The notes under the pieces: generated by a model | The model's input: the letters and a program-made list of their open reading frames with translations, nothing else | Database searches by the model: none | What the model was told of the DNA's origin: nothing | Source of the DNA: an uncultured Anaerococcus sp. | GTDB taxonomy: Bacteria; Bacillota; Clostridia; Tissierellales; Peptoniphilaceae | DNA length: 10,657 bases | NCBI GenBank assembly: GCA_902465755.1 | Contig: CABQOK010000028.1 | Span: 1-10,657, forward strand | Reading direction: 5' to 3' | Program-made: the position numbers and the translations under genes | In this document: positions 5,916 through 10,657 of the stretch, piece after piece | How the letters are laid out: each line of letters starts with the position of its first letter | Numbering within the stretch: position 1 is the stretch's first letter

Positions 5916-6476
5916 TTAGAGTTTTAAGAAAATTCCCAGTAGAGCTCCTATTATGATTACAACAATAGGATTTAGTTTCTTAAATTTTAATAATAGGCCT
6001 AAAAATACCGCAAATATCGCTAAGGGGATTGGCCTTACTATATTTATTATATTTCCACTTTGCCTAAAGGCTTCTAATTTAAATAAAGTTACAAATAATA
6101 CCGAACTCATTGCTCCAAGTATTAGGCCTGCTGTAGCAGGTCTAAGGGTTACGAAGGCATCCTTTACAATTTTAGAATTTTTGAACTTATCCATGGCTCT
6201 TGCTATAAGTAGAATAATTATCACAGGCCCTGTTACTAGTGAAATCGTAGCTAAAACTCCTCCAAGATAACCCTGGGCATTAATTCCTGCGTAGGTGGAC
6301 ATATTGATTCCAATCGCTCCAGGCGTTGATTCAGAAACAGCTATCATGTCTAGAAGCTCTTCATTAGAAAAGTAGCCAAACTTCTCCCCTATTTCATAAA
6401 GAAAGGGAATAGTTGCCATCCCTCCTCCAACTGCAAAAAGTCCAATCTTAAAAAATTCCCACATCAATCTAAGCAT
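5916..6476 (-). CDS. chrA: Chromate transporter, half-size subunit (second of pair)
   Basis: This is a 186-residue single-CHR-domain membrane protein. The N-terminus carries the family signature FFKIGLFAVGGGMATIPFL (about 8-26), and SESTPGAIGIN (about 48-58) is the second conserved block. Four or five further hydrophobic segments follow, ending in a helix near the C-terminus. Half-size CHR proteins come as adjacent unequal pairs, as with B. subtilis YwrB/YwrA, and are thought to work together to export chromate, perhaps in exchange for sulfate or another anion. The ATG at 6476 overlaps the end of the upstream partner by 8 bases, so the two are translationally coupled. The true substrate in an anaerobe may not be chromate; the name reflects the family only. 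Confidence 0.88.
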   Translation of the reverse strand: MLRLMWEFFKIGLFAVGGGMATIPFLYEIGEKFGYFSNEELLDMIAVSESTPGAIGINMSTYAGINAQGYLGGVLATISLVTGPVIIILLIARAMDKFKNSKIVKDAFVTLRPATAGLILGAMSSVLFVTLFKLEAFRQSGNIINIVRPIPLAIFAVFLGLLLKFKKLNPIVVIIIGALLGIFLKL

Positions 6477-7008
6477 TATTCTTTCCCCTTCCTAAAAGAA
6501 TTCCAAAAACTCCAACCGTAATCACGACTACAATTGGCGAAATAGACAAAAATCCTATGGCTATAAAGGTCAAAATAAACACCATAAATTTAAGTCCTGT
6601 ATTGGCATCCTTTTTTATCATCTTAAGAACAGAATAAAAAACCAAAGCACAAACCGCAACCCTTATTCCAGCAAAGGCATGTTGGATTATGGCTAGATGA
6701 CTGAAGCTTTGTAAAAACTTCGCTATGATAGAAATGATTATTATTGATGGACTAATAAAGCCAAGGTTTGCTACAATACCTCCGATATTCCCGCCTACCT
6801 TGTAACCACAAAAGGTCGAGGTGTTAATCGCAATAATTCCTGGAGTGGATTGTCCGATTGCATAATAATCTAAGATTTCCTCATGGCTTGCCCAGCCCTT
6901 CTTATCAACTACTTCTCTTTCCAAAAGAGGAAGCATGGCGTAGCCTCCACCGAATGTGAAAAGTCCCAACTTAAAAAATGTCAAATAAAGTTCTAATAAA
7001 GTATTCAT
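6469..7008 (-). CDS. chrA: Chromate transporter, half-size subunit (first of pair)
   Basis: This is the partner of the gene directly downstream. The 179 residues hold one CHR domain: FFKLGLFTFGGGYAMLPLL at about 11-29, a hydrophilic stretch with KKGW and the IGQSTPGIIAIN block at about 52-63, then several membrane segments to the C-terminus. It differs clearly from its neighbour, as usual in these pairs, where the two halves take opposite membrane orientations and form a heterodimer. The ATG at 7008 has AAGGAG at a 5-base spacing. A good promoter (TTGCCT, 17 bases, TATAAT) lies at 7027-7055. The group first subunit, second subunit, panE ends at the terminator at 4911-4938. Confidence 0.9.
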   Translation of the reverse strand: MNTLLELYLTFFKLGLFTFGGGYAMLPLLEREVVDKKGWASHEEILDYYAIGQSTPGIIAINTSTFCGYKVGGNIGGIVANLGFISPSIIIISIIAKFLQSFSHLAIIQHAFAGIRVAVCALVFYSVLKMIKKDANTGLKFMVFILTFIAIGFLSISPIVVVITVGVFGILLGRGKNNA

Positions 7009-7026
7009 AATATCTCCTTATAGCTA

Positions 7027-7055
7027 ATTATATAGTAATTCTATCTAAGAGGCAA
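7027..7055 (-). promoter_or_regulatory. Vegetative promoter of the chromate transporter group
   Basis: On the minus strand, -35 TTGCCT (7050-7055), a 17-base spacer and -10 TATAAT (7027-7032). Transcription would start about 12 bases before the first subunit's start codon. It overlaps the divergent promoter region of the gene at 7103. Confidence 0.7.
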
Positions 7056-7066
7056 AGCCTTCCATA

Positions 7067-7096
7067 TGGTATAATGGATATATAATATCAAGGAGG
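7067..7096 (+). promoter_or_regulatory. Extended -10 promoter and ribosome binding site of the secreted-protein gene at 7103
   Basis: TGGTATAAT (7067-7075) is an extended -10 element with no clear -35; a second TATAAT is at 7081-7086. AAGGAGG (7090-7096) lies 6 bases before the ATG at 7103. Confidence 0.6.
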
Positions 7097-7102
7097 AAAT
7101 TT

Positions 7103-7639
7103 ATGAAAAAGAAAAACTTGCTCGCTCTTTTCTTATCCCTGGGATTTATGGGATTTATGGGCACCAGTCTTGCAGATAATAGCCCTAAAGACTTGCCTAT
7201 TGTCTACTACGAGGACTATGACCTAGATGAAGCTATCGGACTTTTAAATGATGATAATAGTCCAGAAGGAAAAGATACAAAAGAAGGCGATTTAGAAAAA
7301 GCAACAGATTCTATTGAAGATGAAATTTCTGGAGAAGAAAAGGACGAAAAGTCATCTGAATCTACTGGTAATTCTAATTCTGGGCAAAGTTCTAAGGATA
7401 ATTTCCCATACCCAGCTGGAGATAGGCCAATTGAAAATCAAAGTACGATTGCCCTTACAAGTAGAAATAAAAATTATCTAGGAGATAATACTTACGGTCC
7501 AGTAAAGGGCAATAGACTTACAGGGGTCTATCACACCCCAAAACAGAGGGACTATAATAAGATTTCTATAGAAAATATAACCTGGTTTTACTCAGAAGAT
7601 GAAGCCATAAGCAAAGGCTACAGACACGCTCAAAGATAG
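7103..7639 (+). CDS. Secreted protein with acidic linker and C-terminal sunset-like domain
   Basis: The 178-residue protein starts with a classical signal peptide (MKKKNLLALFLSLGF..., cleavage likely after SLA at residue 24). Residues ~28-105 are a low-complexity acidic linker rich in Glu, Asp, Ser and Asn. A compact C-terminal domain follows at ~133-178: PVKGN, GVYHTPKQRDY, ITWFYSEDEAISKGYR. This pattern (KGN, YH-P, Y, WF-SE-EA, GYR-A-R) matches the small domain NCBI calls sunset, which often lies at the end of secreted nuclease-like or Ada-like proteins. Here no nuclease domain accompanies it. No lipobox or cell-wall anchor is visible, so the protein is probably released. Function is unknown. 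The signal sequence carries a 9-bp tandem duplication giving GFMGFMG. The HAD gene follows 14 bases downstream and is probably co-transcribed. Confidence 0.78.
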   Translation: MKKKNLLALFLSLGFMGFMGTSLADNSPKDLPIVYYEDYDLDEAIGLLNDDNSPEGKDTKEGDLEKATDSIEDEISGEEKDEKSSESTGNSNSGQSSKDNFPYPAGDRPIENQSTIALTSRNKNYLGDNTYGPVKGNRLTGVYHTPKQRDYNKISIENITWFYSEDEAISKGYRHAQR

Positions 7640-7653
7640 ACGAAAGGATACAA

Positions 7654-8310
7654 ATGTACGGACTAATATTTGATATTGACGGAACGATTCTAGATTCCAT
7701 GCATATGTGGATAAAGCCGCTCGAAGATATCTTTGAAAAATACGGCTATGACTTAAATAAACTCCCAAAAGAGAAAAAGGGCCATATAGAAGCCCTTCCC
7801 TTCTATGATATGTGTGATTTTCTATCGAAAAATATAGCAAGGGATATGACTAAGGATGAAGTTATTGATTATTTTGAAAAAACTATAGAAAATGCCTACG
7901 CAAATGACCTCTTGCCTAAAGATGGTGCAGTAGATTTTCTAAGAGACCTAAAAGAAAAATCTTACACACTTTCTATAGCATCTTCTACCGACTACAAATA
8001 TCTAGAAAAAGCCCTAAAGAGAATTGGAGTGTTTGATCTCTTCGACTTTTTGGCAACGCCAGATACGACAGGATATAATAAGTCGGAAAAAGACTTCTGG
8101 GAATATTCGATCAAAAAACACGGAAAGTCCCCAGAAAAGCTAATCCTTTTCGACGACGCTCTCTACGCCATAATGGCTGCCAAAAATTCTGGAATCAAGA
8201 CAGTCGGCATAAAGGACTTTCCTTGGAATGAAAAGGAATGGGACTATATCAAAAAAGAAGCTGATTCCTATGTAAATAATGTTTCTGAATTTGAAATCGA
8301 AAATTTCTAA
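7654..8310 (+). CDS. HAD-superfamily hydrolase, beta-phosphoglucomutase-like subfamily
   Basis: This is a cytoplasmic phosphatase or phosphomutase of 218 residues, normal for the family. Motif I is FDIDGTILD, with nucleophile Asp7 and acid/base Asp9. A helical cap at ~15-80 suits subfamily I. Motif II is SIASSTD with Ser110, motif III is Lys143 in NKSEKDF (equivalent to the usual KPxPDxF), and motif IV is LFDDALYAIMAAKNSGI with Asp167/Asp168. All catalytic residues are present. The cap sequence gives no clear substrate; small sugar phosphates are typical. The ATG at 7654 follows AAAGGA by 5 bases and lies 14 bases after the secreted-protein stop, so the two genes likely share a message, though a functional link is not obvious. 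The terminator at 8321-8353 ends the unit. Confidence 0.9.
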   Translation: MYGLIFDIDGTILDSMHMWIKPLEDIFEKYGYDLNKLPKEKKGHIEALPFYDMCDFLSKNIARDMTKDEVIDYFEKTIENAYANDLLPKDGAVDFLRDLKEKSYTLSIASSTDYKYLEKALKRIGVFDLFDFLATPDTTGYNKSEKDFWEYSIKKHGKSPEKLILFDDALYAIMAAKNSGIKTVGIKDFPWNEKEWDYIKKEADSYVNNVSEFEIENF

Positions 8311-8320
8311 TATTCAACAA

Positions 8321-8353
8321 AAAGAGCCAGTTTATTTAAAGTCCTGGCTCTTT
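8321..8353. terminator. Two-way terminator between the HAD and MATE genes
   Basis: A 10-bp stem (AAAGAGCCAG at 8321-8330 with CTGGCTCTTT at 8344-8353) has a 13-base loop. On the minus strand the stem ends in a run of five T. The MATE stop codon (8336-8338) lies within the loop. Confidence 0.85.
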
Positions 8354-9700
8354 ATAGTGTCCATTTTTTAATTTCTTAACCTTCCTAGCTAGGAAAATTA
8401 TAGAGAGGATTCCCTTAAAGTTTGAGCTTAGGCTCATGGAAATCCATACTCCATGAACTCCCAAAAATGGTATGAGGATTAAAGATATTGGGATTCTCGA
8501 TGTATTCATCACAAGCCCTATTATTGCTGGAGTCTTGGTATCTGAAAGCCCATTGAAGGCACCAGCAAGACCAATCTCAATTGCTATCATAAGCTGGCTT
8601 AGGGAAAGAATCAATAGATAATCGGATCCTAAGCTTATGGCCTTGCTATCTCCTGGGGTGAAGAGACTAAATAGATTATATCTAAAGAAAAATAAGACAA
8701 GACTTGCTATAAGTCCAATGCTTGCCACAAGCTTAAAGCTTACCTTTATTATATCTATTACTCTATCAATCTTCTTCGCCCCATAGTTTTGTCCAACAAG
8801 AGCCTGGATTCCTACTTGGATTCCCTCCGTTGTATTCCAGGAAATCGACTCAAGCTGAGCTCCGATTGAGGCTACCGCAACTGGAACTGGGCCAAAACTT
8901 GCCATAAATCTATTTAGTATCATAGATATCGAAGCATGGAATCCACTCAATACTCCGGCCGGAAGACCTAGCTTAAATATTTCCTTCTGCCAATTCATTC
9001 TGTAATCAATCCTTGATATGGCTTTCTTGATTACATCATCCTGCTTTATGATAAGAAATAAGAAACATAAGCTAACCAAAAACTGACTAAAAATAGTCGC
9101 TATAGCAGCTCCTCTTATGCCTAAGGCTGGTATAGGTCCAAAGCCAAAGATCAAAACCGGGTCTAGTATCATATTTGCAAAAAGACCTACTGCATTTATC
9201 TTAAAGGGGCTTATAGAATCTCCTAGGGCTGTGAAGGCTTGGGAAAACATTGGATTTATAAAAAAGAAAATCATCCCACAGGCTACTATAAAAAGATATC
9301 TCTTTGCAGCAAGTTCCGCCCCATCTCCCAAGCTATAGGCTTCTATAAATACGTTCCTAATAATTAAGACAAAAATAGTAAAGCAAAAACCTAAAATCAC
9401 CGCTTGGATTATTCCATTATTTATTACCCTTACAGTCTCCTTTTCGCTACCATGGCCGTAGGATTGGGATGCAAAAACTCCTGTGCCTACCTTTGGTATA
9501 AGGGCAAGGGAGTTAGCTATCCAAAAGACAAATCCAGCAATACCCACACCTGCAACAGCATCGGTTCCTAGCCTTGATATCCAAATCATATCTACAAAAC
9601 CGTAGGCAATTTGTATAAAGGCTGTTAGGGCTAGGGGAATTGAAAGCTTAACCAAGGTTTGCCAGATAGGGCCTCTGGTAAGGTCTAATTTCTGATTCAT
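8336..9700 (-). CDS. MATE-family multidrug/toxin efflux transporter
   Basis: MATE proteins are 12-helix inner-membrane antiporters that expel drugs, metabolites or toxins using Na+ or H+ gradients. The 454 residues from the ATG at 9700 match family length. The N-terminus (LTRGPIWQTLVKLSIPLALTAFIQIAYGFVDMIWISRLG) has the typical first helix followed by the conserved DMIWISRLG turn. Two MatE repeats are visible: residues ~15-175, and ~235-400 starting at KLGLPAGVLSGFHASISMILNR. The start at 9700 is chosen over an in-frame TTG at 9718 because GAGAGG (9707-9712) lies 6 bases upstream of the ATG. A weak -35 and a good -10 (9735-9740) precede it. It is a single-gene unit, divergent from the AGCS gene. 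Substrate is unknown. Confidence 0.92.
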   Translation of the reverse strand: MNQKLDLTRGPIWQTLVKLSIPLALTAFIQIAYGFVDMIWISRLGTDAVAGVGIAGFVFWIANSLALIPKVGTGVFASQSYGHGSEKETVRVINNGIIQAVILGFCFTIFVLIIRNVFIEAYSLGDGAELAAKRYLFIVACGMIFFFINPMFSQAFTALGDSISPFKINAVGLFANMILDPVLIFGFGPIPALGIRGAAIATIFSQFLVSLCFLFLIIKQDDVIKKAISRIDYRMNWQKEIFKLGLPAGVLSGFHASISMILNRFMASFGPVPVAVASIGAQLESISWNTTEGIQVGIQALVGQNYGAKKIDRVIDIIKVSFKLVASIGLIASLVLFFFRYNLFSLFTPGDSKAISLGSDYLLILSLSQLMIAIEIGLAGAFNGLSDTKTPAIIGLVMNTSRIPISLILIPFLGVHGVWISMSLSSNFKGILSIIFLARKVKKLKNGHYKEPGL

Positions 9701-9734
9701 AATTCGCCTCTCTTTCAAATAAATTTCTCTATAG

Positions 9735-9762
9735 ATTATATTAGCATTTTATTATTGAACAA
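9735..9762 (-). promoter_or_regulatory. Probable promoter of the MATE gene
   Basis: On the minus strand, -10 TATAAT (9735-9740) with a weak -35 TTGTTC (9757-9762) at a 16-base spacing. The leader to the ATG at 9700 would be about 28 bases. Confidence 0.5.
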
Positions 9763-9943
9763 TTAAATCCCAGAAAGTCAAAATTTTTATATGATTTTTA
9801 GATAAGTATATATATATATGAATTTTTAAAAATATATTTAGCAAAAGCCTAATATCTATAACCCCAAGTATTTCCATCATAAAGAATAAACAGTACAATA
9901 ATTTTTGGTGATTTTCATAAAGAAATAAAAATAAGTTATGATA

Positions 9944-9972
9944 TTTAAAAATTTATTTAACAACGGTATAAT
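9944..9972 (+). promoter_or_regulatory. Probable promoter of the AGCS symporter gene
   Basis: A -10 TATAAT (9967-9972) lies 17 bases after a weak -35 TTTAAA (9944-9949). The leader would be about 65 bases, ending in AAGGAG (10033-10038), 7 bases before the ATG. Confidence 0.5.
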
Positions 9973-10045
9973 CTATCATTATGTTATCTTATTAAAGTCG
10001 TTTACTAAGTATAGCTTAATTTGAAATTAAATAAGGAGAAGAATA

Positions 10046-10657
10046 ATGGAAAATTTGAATATTATTATAGGAAAAATCAATACTGTCTTGTATTTCCCGA
10101 TCCTTGTAGTCTTACTTATTGCTGTAGGCCTATACTTTACAGTAAGAACAGGCTTTATCCAAGTAAGCCTTTTAAAGGAAGCATTCAAAGTAATCAAGGA
10201 AAAACCAAAGGATGAATCAGATGTATCAAGCTTTCAAGCCTTGATGATATCCACAGCATCAAGAGTGGGAACTGGAAATATAGTTGGAGTATCTTCTGCC
10301 ATATGTCTAGGAGGCTATGGAGCTGTATTTTGGATGTGGATTGTGGCCATAATAGGTTCAGCTAGTGCCTTTGCTGAGTCGACCCTTGCCCAAATTTATA
10401 AGAAAAAAGGAAAACACAGCTCCTACGGTGGTCCATCTTACTACATAGAAGAAGGTCTAAAGAGCAGAAAACTCGGAGTAGTTTTCTCTGTCGCTCTTAT
10501 AGTTTGCTATGCTGTTGGCTTTAATATGCTTGCAAGCTTCAATCTCCAATCTTCATTTCAATCTTACGGGATTTATAATCCTCAAGTAAGTCCAAAGATT
10601 ATAGGGGGATTCTTCGCCCTTGCGGTTGCCTTTGTCATCCTCGGAGGGGGTAAGAGA
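10046..10657 (+). CDS. Sodium:amino-acid (alanine/glycine) symporter, AGCS family, N-terminal part
   Basis: The gene runs off the right edge; 204 codons are present of the ~450 or more usual for the family. AGCS proteins (LeuT fold) bring alanine or glycine into the cell with Na+. The N-terminal helix (about 12-32) leads to TVRTGFIQV, then the signature block STASRVGTGNIVGVSSAI at 69-86, with the GTGN motif of the substrate/Na+ site at 75-78. GGYGAVFWMWI (89-99), AESTLAQIYK (110-119) and YGGPSYYI (127-134) follow, all recognisable family motifs. The ATG at 10046 has AAGGAG at a 7-base spacing. The reading frame is intact to the edge. The gene is divergent from the MATE gene and has its own promoter. 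Confidence 0.92.
   Translation, partial: MENLNIIIGKINTVLYFPILVVLLIAVGLYFTVRTGFIQVSLLKEAFKVIKEKPKDESDVSSFQALMISTASRVGTGNIVGVSSAICLGGYGAVFWMWIVAIIGSASAFAESTLAQIYKKKGKHSSYGGPSYYIEEGLKSRKLGVVFSVALIVCYAVGFNMLASFNLQSSFQSYGIYNPQVSPKIIGGFFALAVAFVILGGGKR

Larger units (their letters stand above)
9719..10045. other. AT-rich divergent intergenic region
   Basis: This 327-base gap separates the divergent MATE and AGCS genes and carries their promoters. It also holds a 13-base alternating TA run (9807-9819) and a 12-base palindrome ATTTTTAAAAAT (9822-9833). I see no credible small gene, riboswitch or T-box, and no terminator. Confidence 0.6.

Noticed and set aside
5953-6270. 105-residue open frame on the plus strand
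   Set aside because: It is antisense to the second chromate transporter gene, which has all family motifs.
7592-7840. 82-residue open frame on the minus strand
   Set aside because: It is antisense to the HAD gene start and the end of the sunset-domain gene, with no ribosome binding site.
9117-9338. 73-residue open frame on the plus strand
   Set aside because: It is antisense to the MATE gene, whose coding frame is intact across this region.
9776-9781. TTGACT on the minus strand upstream of the MATE gene, as a possible further operator
   Set aside because: There is no second hexamer 11 bases upstream and no -10-like sequence 9 bases downstream.
9784-9876. Possible 30-residue minus-strand peptide in the AT-rich gap
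   Set aside because: It has no ribosome binding site, and most of it is translated from the TA run and A/T tracts.
10021-10215. 64-residue plus-strand frame (TTG start)
   Set aside because: It overlaps the AGCS start in another frame; the AGCS frame has the ribosome binding site and clear family motifs.
1-10657. tRNA, rRNA, CRISPR array, transposase, integrase or known riboswitch
   Set aside because: I looked on both strands and saw none of the conserved sequences or regular repeats these need.

Overview
This window looks like a chromosomal stretch of a low-GC Gram-positive anaerobe. Purine-rich AAGGAGG-type ribosome binding sites, A/T-rich codons, and the mix of P-type ATPase, CorA, paired short chromate transporters, MATE and AGCS genes would suit Anaerococcus or a related Peptoniphilaceae member. 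That placement is inference; no rRNA or marker gene is present.

Layout. (1) 1-343: the C-terminal end of a cation-pumping P-type ATPase (+) and its terminator. (2) About 391-3375, all on the minus strand and visibly more AT-rich than its flanks: an OmpR-type response regulator, a histidine kinase with almost no sensor domain, two small membrane proteins, and a secreted small protein with a signal peptide. (3) 3430-3901: a broken gene (+) that has lost its 5' end and carries an in-frame stop, followed by a two-way terminator. (4) 3904-7008, minus strand: a CorA-type metal channel, then a group of two half-size chromate transporter genes and a ketopantoate reductase homologue. (5) 7103-8310, plus strand: a secreted protein with an acidic linker and a C-terminal sunset-like domain, then a HAD phosphatase. 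(6) 8336-9700, minus strand: a MATE efflux protein. (7) 9719-10045: an AT-rich divergent intergenic region. (8) 10046 to the right edge: the N-terminal 204 codons of an AGCS sodium:amino-acid symporter.

The most interesting part is region 2. Three minus-strand sites share exactly the same geometry: hexamer TT(G/T)ACT, 5 bases, hexamer TTGA(C/T)T, 9 bases, then a -10-like TAnAAT. They lie just upstream of the response regulator gene, the 97-residue membrane protein gene, and the secreted protein gene. A fourth, less certain copy lies further upstream of the regulator. The 11-bp direct-repeat period is what OmpR/PhoB-type regulators bind, and it resembles the boxes of lantibiotic regulators such as SpaR. 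The simplest reading is a self-regulated cassette: a membrane-embedded kinase senses a signal, and the regulator turns on its own operon plus two small-protein genes. A bacteriocin, immunity or peptide-sensing role is plausible but unproven. The cassette appears to have inserted between the ATPase gene and a lipoprotein-like gene, whose remnant is the pseudogene.

The rest of the window is mainly envelope transport and housekeeping genes with ordinary promoters and terminators.
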